DNA of 64,000 bases from Glaciimonas sp. (GTDB taxonomy: Bacteria > Pseudomonadota > Gammaproteobacteria > Burkholderiales > Burkholderiaceae_D): positions 59,408 to 123,407 of the forward strand of contig JABBOV010000018.1 of the NCBI GenBank assembly GCA_012927625.1. The letters run 5' to 3'. Shown here piece by piece: positions 25,858 to 35,095 of the stretch (within the stretch, counting starts at the first letter, position 1; each line of letters starts with the position of its first letter). Under the pieces are notes generated by a model, which made no database searches, had not been told where the DNA came from, and saw nothing but the letters and a program-made list of their open reading frames with translations. Both the position numbers and the translations under genes were made by a program.

Positions 25858-25888
25858 GTTTTTATCAAAGCACTCTTGAGGCATAAAA

Positions 25889-26647
25889 ATGCAACCCATG
25901 CTTTTGAAACGGCTACTGGCAGCCGCAGTCTTGGTTGTTACAACAGGCTCCGCCTTTGCCGGTGATCTCACGGTATCTGCTGCGTCCAGTCTGACCAACG
26001 CCTTCAAGGAAGTCGCGCAAAACTATCAGGCGCAATACCCTGATGCAAAAGTTGCGTTGAACTTCGGTGCGTCCGGCGCGCTGTTGCAGCAGATGGCAAA
26101 AGGCGCTCCGGTCGATGTCTTCGCTTCCGCCGATCAGGAAACGATGGATATGGCTCAAAAACAAGGTTTGGTTGCGGCTGGCGACCGCCGCAATTTCGTG
26201 CGCAACACGCTGGTTTTGATTGAACCCGCCGACAGTAAGCTGGCGATTAAACGGCTGGAAGATTTGGGCCGGCCCGACATCAAGCGGGTTGCCATCGCCA
26301 ATCCGGCCAGCGTTCCGGTCGGACGTTACACCAAACACGCGCTGGAAACGGCCAAGTTGTGGGCGATTGTGCAGGCCAAGGCCATCAGCACACTGAATGT
26401 ACGGCAGTCGCTGGATTACGTGGCCCGTGGCGAAGTCGATGCCGGTTTTGTCTACGCCACTGACGCCGCCATCATGAAAGACAAGGTCAAGATAGTGCTG
26501 GAGGTTGCGCTGGATATTCCCATCAGCTATCCGATCGCCAAAACCACTGCCAGCAGCAATGGCGAGGAAGCCAAACGCTTCGTTGCGTATGTTTTGTCGC
26601 CTGCCGGACAGACGATTTTGCACAAATACGGCTTCAGCAAGCCCTGA
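25889..26647 (+). CDS. modA: molybdate-binding periplasmic protein
   Basis: A 252-residue solute-binding protein for molybdate/tungstate. A signal peptide (to about residue 25, GSAFA) precedes LTVSAASSLTNAFKEVAQ and NFGASGALLQQMAKGAPVDV, which give the Ser ligands of the oxyanion, and the SVPVGRYTKHALE and VDAGFVYATDA signatures. GAGG lies 7 nt before the ATG. It is the first gene of modABCE. Confidence 0.96.
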   Translation: MQPMLLKRLLAAAVLVVTTGSAFAGDLTVSAASSLTNAFKEVAQNYQAQYPDAKVALNFGASGALLQQMAKGAPVDVFASADQETMDMAQKQGLVAAGDRRNFVRNTLVLIEPADSKLAIKRLEDLGRPDIKRVAIANPASVPVGRYTKHALETAKLWAIVQAKAISTLNVRQSLDYVARGEVDAGFVYATDAAIMKDKVKIVLEVALDIPISYPIAKTTASSNGEEAKRFVAYVLSPAGQTILHKYGFSKP

Positions 26648-26677
26648 CAACACCAGCTAATAGCGCATAGATTCGAT

Positions 26678-27349
26678 ATGGATTCGGCATGGACCGCACT
26701 AACCCTCTCGTTGAAAGTCGCGGGTTGCGCCACCGCGATCAACCTCGTCTTTGGCATCGCCGTGGGCTATGCGCTGGCGCGCCTGCGCTTCCCCGGTCGC
26801 GACTTGCTGGACACGCTGCTAACGCTGCCGATGGTGATGCCGCCCACTGTGCTGGGCTATTACCTGTTGGTGCTGATGGGGCGTCGCAGCTGGTTTGGCG
26901 CATGGCTGTTTGATAATTTCGGCATCAATTTAATTTTTACATGGCAGGCTGCGGTGATCGCCGCCGCCATCGTGGCGTTCCCGCTGGTTTTCAAACCGGC
27001 GCGTGCCGCCTTCGAAGCAGTAGATGGTCAATTGGAGCAAGCGGCCCGGGTGCTGGGTATCGGCGAAATCGGCATTTTTTTTCGGGTCACGCTGCCGCTG
27101 GCCTGGCGCGGTATTCTGGCCGGCGTGTTGCTGGCCTTTGCGCGCGCGCTGGGCGAGTTCGGCGCCACCCTGATGGTGGCCGGCAGTATTCCTGGCAAAA
27201 CACAAACCTTGTCGATTGCGGTCTACGAAGCGGTGCAGGCGGGGCAGGACGGCGTGGCCAATACCCTGGTGTTGATCACTTCCGCAGTCTGTGTGGTGGT
27301 GCTGCTGGCGGCAGGTCGACTGGCTCCCGGCCGGATCGTTAATCGATAG
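26678..27349 (+). CDS. modB: molybdate ABC transporter permease
   Basis: A 223-residue inner-membrane protein with about five hydrophobic helices. The EAA-type loop RALGEFGATLMVAGSIPGKT is the contact for ModC. LDTLLTLPMVMPPTVLGYYLL is the usual second helix of ModB. It follows modA by 30 bp. Confidence 0.95.
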   Translation: MDSAWTALTLSLKVAGCATAINLVFGIAVGYALARLRFPGRDLLDTLLTLPMVMPPTVLGYYLLVLMGRRSWFGAWLFDNFGINLIFTWQAAVIAAAIVAFPLVFKPARAAFEAVDGQLEQAARVLGIGEIGIFFRVTLPLAWRGILAGVLLAFARALGEFGATLMVAGSIPGKTQTLSIAVYEAVQAGQDGVANTLVLITSAVCVVVLLAAGRLAPGRIVNR

Positions 27350-27361
27350 TGGGTACAACGT

Positions 27362-28072
27362 ATGCAATTTGACATAGATATCCGTAAGACGCTGCGCTCC
27401 GGCCAGCGCACTTTCCACCTGAACGTGCAGCTGCGCTCGGACAGTCAGCGCATCGTCATCATCGGGCCGTCAGGTGCGGGCAAGAGCTTGACGCTGAAGG
27501 CGATTGCCGGTTTGATGGCGCCCGACAGCGGCCATATCCGCTTGGGCGAAAGCACATTGTTCGATGCGCAGGCGGGCATCAACCTGGCCCCGCAGGCGCG
27601 TAATGTGGCGTACTTGTTTCAGGACTATGCGCTGTTCCCGCATCTGACCGTGCGCCAAAATGTCGGCTTCGGCCTGGCGCGCGGCTGGCGCAATCCATGC
27701 AGCAGCGATCGGCACGCGACGGTCGATTACTGGCTGGATGCTTTTCATCTGCGTCATGTGGCCCAGCAATTTCCCGACGAACTCTCCGGCGGCCAGCGTC
27801 AGCGCGCCGCGCTGGCGCGTGCTTTGGTGACGCGGCCGCAAGCGCTGCTGCTGGACGAGCCGTTTGCTGCGCTCGATCCGGCGTTGCGGGTACGCATGCG
27901 CAGTGAACTGGATGCACTCCAGCGCCGGCTGCAGGTCCCGATGATCCTGATTACCCATGATCAGGAGGATGCGCGAGTGTTTGGCGAGCAAGTTCTGGAA
28001 CTACGCGAAGGTCAAATCGATGCCGGCAATATCAGCGATGTTTCACTGGAAATTGCGGATTTTGCGAACTGA
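27362..28072 (+). CDS. modC: molybdate ABC transporter ATP-binding protein, short form
   Basis: A 236-residue ABC ATPase with Walker A GPSGAGKS, the Q-loop in LFQDYALFPHLTVRQN, signature LSGGQRQRAALARAL, Walker B ALLLDEPFAALD and the switch His in LITHDQED. Typical ModC is about 350 residues with a C-terminal Mop/TOBE domain. Here the protein stops shortly after the ATPase, so the molybdate-sensing regulatory domain is missing. Position in modABC fixes the assignment. Confidence 0.92.
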   Translation: MQFDIDIRKTLRSGQRTFHLNVQLRSDSQRIVIIGPSGAGKSLTLKAIAGLMAPDSGHIRLGESTLFDAQAGINLAPQARNVAYLFQDYALFPHLTVRQNVGFGLARGWRNPCSSDRHATVDYWLDAFHLRHVAQQFPDELSGGQRQRAALARALVTRPQALLLDEPFAALDPALRVRMRSELDALQRRLQVPMILITHDQEDARVFGEQVLELREGQIDAGNISDVSLEIADFAN

Positions 28073-28156
28073 ATTTTTTGCTCACTGTTCTCACTGTTAT
28101 ATGCGGCTTGCCAGCGCAACGCAAAGAATTTCAAATAGAGAAGGCGGATAAAGCAC

Positions 28157-28969
28157 ATGGAGACGAAAGAGAAGCCCATCGAGTTGCGCGGATCAGTATG
28201 GATGATGGTGGGCGGTGAGAATTTCGGCGGTCCGGGACGCGTCGCGCTGCTGGCCAGGATTGCCGAATGCGGCTCAATCACCCAGGCTGCCAAGGCGATC
28301 AAGATGAGCTATAAAGCTGCATGGGATGCCATCGATAGCATGAACAATCTGGCTGGCGAACCTCTGGTGGAAAGACTGGCCGGCGGCAAGGGCGGCGGCG
28401 GCACTCGCCTGACCCGACGTGGCGCGCAATTGGTGGCGAATTTTAGAATCATCGAGCGCGAGCACCGTCGTTTTGTCGATCAACTCAGCCAGCAAGCGCA
28501 GGGGATCGCAGACGATTTTTTACTCATCAGGAAAATGAATATGAAAACCAGTGCACGTAACCAGTTTTTAGGTAAAGTCACGCATGTCAAGCAAGGCGCG
28601 GTCAACGATGAGATCGAGCTGGAGATCGGGGCTGGACAGAAGATCGTCGCCATCGTCACGCAGGAGAGTACCAAGGGGCTTGGCTTGTGCTTAGGGGCGG
28701 AGGCGTTTGCACTGATCAAGGCCTCTTCGATCATTTTGGTGACGGAAGATGCAGACGCGAAGTTTTCCGCCCGCAATAATATGAGCGGCACTGTCTCCCG
28801 GCTGCAGCCGGGCGCGGTGAATACCGAAGTCGTGATTGAACTGCCGGGCGGCGGTGCGATTGCCGCCATCATCACTAACGAAAGCTGCAACACACTCGGG
28901 CTTGCGGTAGGCGTCAAAGCCAGCGCTATTTTCAAGGCCTCCAGCGTGATTTTGGGTGTGCCGGCGTAA
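28157..28969 (+). CDS. modE: molybdate-responsive regulator ModE with two Mop domains
   Basis: A 270-residue regulator. The N-terminal LysR-like winged helix (about 10-100: GPGRVALLARIAECGSITQA, MSYKAAWDAIDSM) binds DNA. Two tandem Mop/TOBE domains (about 130-198 and 203-268, each SARN ... KASSIILV or KASSVILG) bind molybdate. It should repress modABC through the palindrome at 25834-25857. It lies 84 bp downstream of modC on the same strand. Confidence 0.94.
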   Translation: METKEKPIELRGSVWMMVGGENFGGPGRVALLARIAECGSITQAAKAIKMSYKAAWDAIDSMNNLAGEPLVERLAGGKGGGGTRLTRRGAQLVANFRIIEREHRRFVDQLSQQAQGIADDFLLIRKMNMKTSARNQFLGKVTHVKQGAVNDEIELEIGAGQKIVAIVTQESTKGLGLCLGAEAFALIKASSIILVTEDADAKFSARNNMSGTVSRLQPGAVNTEVVIELPGGGAIAAIITNESCNTLGLAVGVKASAIFKASSVILGVPA

Positions 28970-29046
28970 AGTCGGACGTCACTCCAGGAATGCCGAATCG
29001 ACCGCCGGCGCGACTGCAATGGTGGCAAATTCATATACATCGCCAT

Positions 29047-29104
29047 GTATTTAAAAAATTCTAATTAAATATTGCGGTATGTGTACTATTTTTTCACATA
29101 CTCC
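29047..29104 (-). repeat. dispersed palindromic element, copy 4
   Basis: On the minus strand: GGAGTATGTGAAAAAATAG start, ACCGCA core and TTTTTTAAATAC end, followed by ATACATGGCGATGTAT, a small hairpin. It lies between the convergent modE and VanZ genes. Confidence 0.7.
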
Positions 29105-29189
29105 TATTAATTTAGAATTTTAGATAACTGTTCAGTGCGCTCCATAGTCGGCTGAATAGTTACCATTTTTCGCAATCGTGCTGCCCGCA

Positions 29190-30377
29190 CTACTGGTGTT
29201 TGATGCGGTGCAGCGGATGCAACAGAAACCACAGCGCTAAAAACGGCCATAACAGCGACAGGAAGTGCGCGGCACCGTTGAAATTCAGAAATTTCCCCTG
29301 TACCCAGGCTTGCAATGTCGCCACGAAGTAGGGATTGACGGGTACGCTGTTGACCACCAGCAGGCTCACTGTCAGCATCAGCACCGCCAGCCGGCGCTGG
29401 ATCACGGGCCGGGTATAGATCAGCCCGGACAGCATCAGCGCCGCCACCAGCAGGCCACTTTGGGCTCCGGTGGTAATCCAGACAAAGGCATTCTCGGGCG
29501 CAAACAGCAAGGCAGTGGCGAGCGATTTGACGGCCAGCGCAGCGCCGACCAAGATTAATGTCAGCGCTACCTTGGGCGCGCTCTTGCGCAGCAGACAATG
29601 CAGTAGCAGCACTGCGCCGGTCAGTCCAGATGCGGTAATGAGCGTCTCCAGTAGCCAGTATCGCCCGGCGCTGGGCCCAGAATTGTCGCTCAGAAAGGTA
29701 TCCAGATGGATCGGCACTGACAGCAGATCGTTTTGCCAACTGGTGAGCCAGTCCGATAGCGGTTCAGGGGTCCAGTCCGATAAGGCATCTGAAATCCAGT
29801 CCAGCAAGATCGGCAGTATCTGGCCGTGGCCAAACAAATAGCCTTGCGGGAAAATTTGTGCCAGCGGCCATAGCGCCAGCAGAATCATGCCGCTGCTGGC
29901 TTTATGCTGAAACCATTGTGCGCGCAGCAGGCGTAGACGGCCGCGTTCCAGCAGCGCGGGCGCACTCCAGGCCGCCAGCAGAGCGCCGATGCAGGCGCCG
30001 CCGAGGTTGGTATAAAAGTCCAGAATCGAGGAAACCCGGGTTGGCAGATAATATTGCACCGCTTCCATCGTGCCCGATACCAGTGCACCGGCCAGGATTG
30101 CAATAACCACTGCGCCGGTTTTCCTGACCCCTGGATGCAGCGCGTAGACGATCAGCATGCCAAGCGGGATGTAGCCGCCGATGTTGATCAGCGCATCGAA
30201 TTTGGTCCAGTATTTCGGCATCGGCTCCCACAGGTAACCCCAAGGCGCCAGACCGACATCGCGCCAGCCCGAGAATGGAAACCAGCTGGCATAGGCGATC
30301 AGGAACAGGTACGCCAGCAGCGCAATACGTGCCAGCGGCGAAGGTTGCGGCGCAGACTGCAACGTGGTTTCGGTCAT
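29190..30377 (-). CDS. VanZ family membrane protein
   Basis: A 395-residue polytopic protein. The N-terminal 120 residues match VanZ: LFLIAYASWFPFSGWRD, KFDALINIGGYIPLGMLIVY, and SGTMEAVQYYLPTRVSSILDFYTNLGGACIGA. About seven further hydrophobic segments follow. VanZ gives low teicoplanin resistance in enterococci, but the proteobacterial role is unknown. It is the last gene of the MCE transport operon, 3 bp after the lipoprotein gene, so it may be linked to envelope lipid transport. Confidence 0.85.
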   Translation of the reverse strand: MTETTLQSAPQPSPLARIALLAYLFLIAYASWFPFSGWRDVGLAPWGYLWEPMPKYWTKFDALINIGGYIPLGMLIVYALHPGVRKTGAVVIAILAGALVSGTMEAVQYYLPTRVSSILDFYTNLGGACIGALLAAWSAPALLERGRLRLLRAQWFQHKASSGMILLALWPLAQIFPQGYLFGHGQILPILLDWISDALSDWTPEPLSDWLTSWQNDLLSVPIHLDTFLSDNSGPSAGRYWLLETLITASGLTGAVLLLHCLLRKSAPKVALTLILVGAALAVKSLATALLFAPENAFVWITTGAQSGLLVAALMLSGLIYTRPVIQRRLAVLMLTVSLLVVNSVPVNPYFVATLQAWVQGKFLNFNGAAHFLSLLWPFLALWFLLHPLHRIKHQ

Positions 30378-30380
30378 TGA

Positions 30381-31019
30381 TTATTTCTGCTGCGATATAG
30401 GTTGATCGGCCAGCCACGCCATGATCTCGCCAATCAATGCATCGCTGGCGCTAGCCATTGCCTGCGCGCCGCCGGCGGCGTCGGCGCTGGCGGCAGCTAT
30501 TTGCTGGCGGAAGGATTTTTGCGCCAGCAGGGTGCGACCCTTGGACAACGTGGCGCGCAGCGCGAGTTGCGCCTGGCTCTGGTTCAGGCTGCTGAAGCTC
30601 TGGATCATTTCATCGAGTTCGATGCGCAACGTCGGCAGCGTATCGGTGCTTTCGCGGCCTGACAACACCACGGTGCCGGCTTGTGCCAGGCGCGCCTTGA
30701 TGCGCTGTTCAAGCAGTTGCGCCGGCGTCATGCTCCAACGACTGTTGGCATACGAGCGGGTTTGCAGGTCGTTCACATAGTTCAGTCGGTACAGCATCAG
30801 CGGGCTGTTCAGCGCGGCGGGTGCGTCCACGCTGGCAATCGATATCGATTGCAGCGGTGCGCCGGCTATCGTGCCGGTGCTGTCTGTATTTGCCGCACTA
30901 GCGTGCAGCGGGCCGAAGTCGTACAGATTGGGCGGTGCGGCGTGCGAGGCGCAGCCGGAGATCAGCGCGCACAGCAGTGCGATGTACCGGGTATTGCTGA
31001 TTTTATGAAATAGATGCAT
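30381..31019 (-). CDS. PqiC-like ABC-type transport auxiliary lipoprotein
   Basis: A 212-residue lipoprotein with lipobox LISGC near residue 20 and the ABC_trans_aux (DUF330/PqiC) fold: PNLYDFGP at the start, then VDAPAALNSPLMLYRLNYVN, LQTRSYANSRWSMTPAQLLEQ and a C-terminal helix. Such lipoproteins dock MCE proteins to the outer membrane. The start at 31019 follows AAGGAGCCGCC; a longer frame to 31127 is open but runs into the repeat. It is downstream of mlaD on the same strand. Confidence 0.88.
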   Translation of the reverse strand: MHLFHKISNTRYIALLCALISGCASHAAPPNLYDFGPLHASAANTDSTGTIAGAPLQSISIASVDAPAALNSPLMLYRLNYVNDLQTRSYANSRWSMTPAQLLEQRIKARLAQAGTVVLSGRESTDTLPTLRIELDEMIQSFSSLNQSQAQLALRATLSKGRTLLAQKSFRQQIAAASADAAGGAQAMASASDALIGEIMAWLADQPISQQK

Positions 31020-31109
31020 GGCGGCTCCTTGGTCTGGCGCTATTGCGCGCCGCGGGTTACTGGCTGGCGTAGTGCGTATGCGCATATATATACCAGCATA
31101 CATACCAGC

Positions 31110-31167
31110 GTATTTTTCAAGCACCATTGAAACAATGCGGAAAACATATGCTGTTTGCCTATACTGC
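31110..31167 (-). repeat. dispersed palindromic element, copy 5
   Basis: On the minus strand: GCAGTATAGGCAAACAG start, TTTTCCGCATTGTTTCAATG core and TTGAAAAATAC end, then GCTGGTATGTATGCTGGTAT, which contains a direct repeat. It lies inside the MCE operon, in the roughly 300-bp gap between mlaD and the lipoprotein gene. Confidence 0.65.
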
Positions 31168-31324
31168 CACGTTTATTATTTAAAAATAACTATTCAGTTG
31201 GCTATGCAAGCCGAAGCAGTTGTTGGTGAAGCGCACCTGCAGAACCGCACCATTTTGCTCTTCATTAGTTTGCCGGATGTGTAGTTACCCATGTCGTGGT
31301 TACTTATGTTCAAGGTGCTGCAGG

Positions 31325-32266
31325 CTACTTGCCCTGAAAGCTCGGTTCGCCCGGCCCAGGCGGCAGATCAGGTGCGCCGAGCAGGATGCTTTGCGGGTTT
31401 TCACCGAATTTTTCGATGCTGCGGTTGAGGCTTTGCATGGTGCTGCGTGCTTCGTTGGTCAAGGCGTTGATCCTCGGCAATGCATCGCGCTCGATACTGT
31501 CGGCAATCGCGTTGTAGTGGTCCGCGGTGTCGGTGATTTTGGTCAGCGGCCCGCCCGGGGCCTGCAGTTGCTGGTTGGTCTTGGTCAGATCGACCGCCAG
31601 CGCGCTCGCGTCTCTGGATAGCGCCGAGATCGAAGTCAATGCCTGTTGCGCCTGGTCGGTCAATGCCGGCAGCTTCGCCAAAGTCGGCCCCAATTGTCGC
31701 GGCACCGCTTCCAGTGCAGCGGCGGCGCCTCCGATGTGATCGATTGCACCGATGATTTTTTGCTGATTGGCCGGTGCCAGCAGTGTGTTGAAATTGACGG
31801 TCAGGGCTTCGAACTGCTGCAGGATCGCTGCGCTGCGAATTTGGATGTTGTCGAGGATGCTGGGCCGAATTTCGATCCGGGCCGGACGGTTTTTATCGCT
31901 GGCCAAATGCGCTGGTTTGCTGCCATCGTCGTCCAGCTCAATATAAGCAATCCCGGTTACGCCCTGATAGCCGAGCGTGCCGAAAGTCGACTGCGTCATC
32001 GGGGTATGCGGATCGACGCTGATCTGGACCAGGATTTCACCCGTTTTCTGGGGATTGAAGCGGATGGCGTCAACCAGACCGACCTCCAGCCCGCGATAAC
32101 GCACCGCCGCCTGCGGGTTCAGACCCGACACCGCCAGTTTGGTCGCCATCTCGTAAGGCACCCGGTCAACTCGATCGCGGTTGAACCAGAGTGCGAAAAA
32201 CACCGCTGCAATCATCAGCGCAACGGTAAACAAGCCGGTCAACAGCGCGTGTGACTTATTTTCCAT
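31325..32266 (-). CDS. mlaD: MlaD-type MCE substrate-binding protein
   Basis: A 313-residue membrane-anchored MCE protein. An N-terminal transmembrane helix (LLTGLFTVALMIAAVFFALWF) is followed by the MCE domain (AVSGLNPQAAVRYRGLEVGLVDAI, FGTLGYQGVTGIAYIELDD). A long C-terminal helical region follows (about 160-300), as in MCE proteins that form periplasmic tunnels. It should carry phospholipids or other lipids between membranes. It starts 14 bp after the ATPase stop. Confidence 0.9.
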   Translation of the reverse strand: MENKSHALLTGLFTVALMIAAVFFALWFNRDRVDRVPYEMATKLAVSGLNPQAAVRYRGLEVGLVDAIRFNPQKTGEILVQISVDPHTPMTQSTFGTLGYQGVTGIAYIELDDDGSKPAHLASDKNRPARIEIRPSILDNIQIRSAAILQQFEALTVNFNTLLAPANQQKIIGAIDHIGGAAAALEAVPRQLGPTLAKLPALTDQAQQALTSISALSRDASALAVDLTKTNQQLQAPGGPLTKITDTADHYNAIADSIERDALPRINALTNEARSTMQSLNRSIEKFGENPQSILLGAPDLPPGPGEPSFQGK

Positions 32267-32280
32267 GATGGGTTTCCATT

Positions 32281-33135
32281 TTATTGATTCGGTTTGGAAA
32301 GGATTTTATGTTCCTGATTGCCATTTCCGCCCTCTTCCATTGCGGGCGGCTCGGAGGGATGAGCGGTATCCAATGCTTCCAGCGCACGGCGGCCACGTGC
32401 GCCGAGGAAAAAATTCTTGATAAACGGGTGCTCGAAGGCGATCACTTCGGTCGGCACGGCGTTGATGATGACGTGCTTGTCGGCCAGTACCGCGATCTTG
32501 CTCGATAGCGCCAGCAACGTGTCGAGGTCGTGCGTGACCATCACCACCGTGAGTTTGAGTTCCCGGTGCAGGGAACGTATCAAGCTCACGAAGGTTTCCG
32601 ACATATCCGGGTCGAGGCCGGCGGTCGGTTCATCCAGAAACAGCAGTTCCGGCTCCAGCGCCAGCGCGCGCGCCAGCGCCACCCGCTTGACCATGCCACC
32701 GGACAAATCGGCCGGCATTTTGGCGGCGTCCGCTGGCCCCAGATCGACCATGCCTAGCTTGAGCAGCACGGTGTCCCGGATCAGGTCTTGGGACAAATAG
32801 CGCAATTCGCGCAGCGGCAGCGCCACATTCTCGAACGCCGACAGCGAAGAAAACAACGCGCCGTGCTGGAACAACATGCCCCAGCGCTGGCGCAGCGCTT
32901 GTAACTTTTGCGCGCTGGTGTGCTCAATATCTTCGCCAAAGACCCGCACGGTGCCGCTGGTGGGCCGCTGCAAGCCGAGTATTTGGCGCAGCACGGTAGT
33001 TTTGCCAGAGCCTGAGCCGCCCACCATCGACAAGATTTCGCCCGGTTGCACGACCAGGTTCAGGTTTTCAAGAATGACGTTGCGCTCGAAGCGCATGCAG
33101 ACATCCTGCAGTTCGATGATCGGGCCGGTGGTCAT
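32281..33135 (-). CDS. mlaF: MlaF-type ABC ATPase of lipid transporter
   Basis: A 284-residue ATPase. Walker A GGSGSGKTT (39-47), signature LSGGMVKRVALARAL with the Met typical of MlaF, Walker B LLFLDEPTAGLD and the switch VTHDLD are present. The C-terminus is extended past the ATPase (residues 245-284). The ATG at 33135 overlaps the mlaE stop by one base (TAATG), which fixes the start; the longer frame reaching 33801 is a shadow of mlaE. Confidence 0.93.
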   Translation of the reverse strand: MTTGPIIELQDVCMRFERNVILENLNLVVQPGEILSMVGGSGSGKTTVLRQILGLQRPTSGTVRVFGEDIEHTSAQKLQALRQRWGMLFQHGALFSSLSAFENVALPLRELRYLSQDLIRDTVLLKLGMVDLGPADAAKMPADLSGGMVKRVALARALALEPELLFLDEPTAGLDPDMSETFVSLIRSLHRELKLTVVMVTHDLDTLLALSSKIAVLADKHVIINAVPTEVIAFEHPFIKNFFLGARGRRALEALDTAHPSEPPAMEEGGNGNQEHKILSKPNQ

Positions 33136-34277
33136 TAGTAGCCGGCCCCGCTGAAGACGATCGCAAACACTGCATCGGCCAGGATAACCACTGTGATCGC
33201 GATGACTACCGAGGTAGTCGTGCCGTGCCCGAGGCTTTCGGTATTCGGTTTGATGCGCAAGCCGAAATGGCACGACACCAGCGCAATCAGTGCGCCGAAC
33301 ACCACGCCCTTGCCGAGGCCGATCCAGTAATTCGGTAGCGACACCGCGTCCGGCAGCGACTGGATGAAATAGCTGGGCGACATGTCCAGTTGCAGTTGGG
33401 CCGCCGTCATGCCGCCGATCAGCGCAATGGCGTCGGTCCAGATCACCAGCAGCGGCATAGCAATTGCCAGCGCAATGACTTTCGGCAACACCAGCCGGAA
33501 ACCATGCGGCAAGCCCATCACCAGCATTGCATCGAGTTCTTCGGTGACCCGCATCACGCCCAGTTGGGCGGTAATCGCCGAGCCGGAACGCCCGGCGACC
33601 AGAATCGCCGCCAGCAGCGGGCCCAGTTCGCGGATGATGCTCATGCCCAGGATGTTGACTAGATAAATGTCGCCGCCGAAGGTGTGCAACTGCTGCGCCG
33701 ACAGATACGACAGCACCACGCCGATCAGGAATCCGACCAGGGCGGTGATGCCGAGCGCCTGAAAGCCGACATGGAAAATATTCGCTGAAACTTCTTTCCA
33801 CGGACCGCGCGCAGGATTACGCGCGAATTGACCGAAATCCAGCACCAGTTGCCCTATGAGTCCGATAAAACTCTGGATCTGTTCGAAAAACCCCAGCACC
33901 GCGTCGCCCAGCGTGATCAGCGGCATCAATCGTTGCACTGGCTGCGCCGGCAATGCGAGATCGCCGGCATCTGCCAGGCGCGCAAAAAAAGGCTCCTGCT
34001 CGGGTGCCAGTGTCAGCTTGGTCGGACGGGTTTTTCCCCACAGGTTCCAGAAAAATTGGGCGCCGATGTGGTCGATGCGGTCAATCTGCGATAAATCCCA
34101 GTGGATATCGTTGCCATTACCGTTCGGCGGTATCGATTGGGCGCTGCTTTGCAATTCCTTCATGACTTCTTTTTGGGCCATTTTTTGCACTAGCCAAGTG
34201 CCGCACGCGCGCAGCGTCACGCCGCTATCGTGGTCAATGCGGTCAACGCTGAGCGTAGGGTCTTGTTTGTCTGGCAT
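33135..34277 (-). CDS. mlaE: MlaE-type permease fused to an N-terminal STAS-like domain
   Basis: A 380-residue protein. The first 110 residues resemble STAS/MlaB (LSVDRIDHDSGVTLRACGTW, DLSQIDRIDHIGAQFFWNLW). The C-terminal about 260 residues are the MlaE/PF02405 permease with ELGPLLAAILVAGRSGSAIT and VTEELDAMLVMGLPHGFRLV. In E. coli Mla these are separate proteins, so this is a fused MlaB-MlaE. It is first in the operon mlaE-F-D-lipoprotein-vanZ. Confidence 0.92.
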   Translation of the reverse strand: MPDKQDPTLSVDRIDHDSGVTLRACGTWLVQKMAQKEVMKELQSSAQSIPPNGNGNDIHWDLSQIDRIDHIGAQFFWNLWGKTRPTKLTLAPEQEPFFARLADAGDLALPAQPVQRLMPLITLGDAVLGFFEQIQSFIGLIGQLVLDFGQFARNPARGPWKEVSANIFHVGFQALGITALVGFLIGVVLSYLSAQQLHTFGGDIYLVNILGMSIIRELGPLLAAILVAGRSGSAITAQLGVMRVTEELDAMLVMGLPHGFRLVLPKVIALAIAMPLLVIWTDAIALIGGMTAAQLQLDMSPSYFIQSLPDAVSLPNYWIGLGKGVVFGALIALVSCHFGLRIKPNTESLGHGTTTSVVIAITVVILADAVFAIVFSGAGY

Positions 34278-34300
34278 CTGCGCAGTGTAAGGGATAAGCG

Positions 34301-34984
34301 CTAGCGCGTCATTCTGGCCGTGCTTGGCAGAGCGGTATGCACAGTGTCAGTGCCTGGATTCAGGGTGCGCGTAGTGAGCAGGGTTTCTAAATATGCATCG
34401 ATGATTTCCTCGCCGTCCTGAATCAGGTTAAAGCTATCCGGCGCGAATAACCAGGTGGACAGCAGGCCGCTGATCATCGAATGCAGCATAACGCTGGCCA
34501 AACGCACATCGAGTGTGGCCGGCAATTGGCCTTTCGCGATCGCATTCGAGAGCAACAGTGTGTTATTGATCGCGCATTGCCGCATCCACTCCTGTTGCCG
34601 GATAAAAATCGGATCCGTCGGATCGACGAACTCGCATTTATGTATCAGGATGTCGAGCACCTTGTTGTGGTGCGGGTTCTCCACCGTTTCGCGAAACAGG
34701 AACCGGCAGGCGACACGCAACTGGCCCAGCGGGTCGGCGATGCTGACGTCAGCGGCGGCCTCGATTATGGTTTCCATTGGAAGGCGAATGCGCTGGCACA
34801 TCGCGTCGAACAGATCGGCCTTGTTGGTGAAATGCCAGTAAACCGCGCCACGCGTCACGCCTGCTGCGGCCGCCACGTCGGCCAGCGAAGTGTTCGACAC
34901 GCCTTTTGCATCGAATACGTCTTCGGCCGCATCGAGAATGCGCTCGCGGGTTTCCAGCGCTTTTTCCTTGGTACATCTTGCCAT
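34301..34984 (-). CDS. TetR-family repressor of the RND efflux operon (AcrR/TtgR-like)
   Basis: A 227-residue regulator. The helix-turn-helix at about 8-60 reads ALETRERILDAAEDVFDAKG, SLADVAAAAGVTRGAVYWHF. The C-terminal half matches the TetR_C_2/AcrR drug-binding domain (MRQCAINNTLLLSNA). The start at 34984 has AAGGAC upstream; the frame is open to 35149 but crosses the operator. It is divergent from the efflux genes, the normal arrangement for AcrR, TtgR and MexR-type control. Confidence 0.92.
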   Translation of the reverse strand: MARCTKEKALETRERILDAAEDVFDAKGVSNTSLADVAAAAGVTRGAVYWHFTNKADLFDAMCQRIRLPMETIIEAAADVSIADPLGQLRVACRFLFRETVENPHHNKVLDILIHKCEFVDPTDPIFIRQQEWMRQCAINNTLLLSNAIAKGQLPATLDVRLASVMLHSMISGLLSTWLFAPDSFNLIQDGEEIIDAYLETLLTTRTLNPGTDTVHTALPSTARMTR

Positions 34985-35005
34985 GATGAAATGTCCTTGT
35001 TGCCT

Positions 35006-35034
35006 GTAGTGCAGGCACGACCAGCCTGCACCAC
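35006..35034. repeat. short copy of the GCAGGC palindrome family
   Basis: GTAGTGCAGGC (35006-35016) pairs with GCCTGCACCAC (35024-35034) at 10 of 11 positions. It is followed by TGGATATTACGCAA, resembling the flank of the 49116-49173 copy. Confidence 0.5.
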
Positions 35035-35095
35035 TGGATATTACGCAAACCATTGCGCAAACCTTGATGATTTTTCGCTTACCCACCAACTTAAC

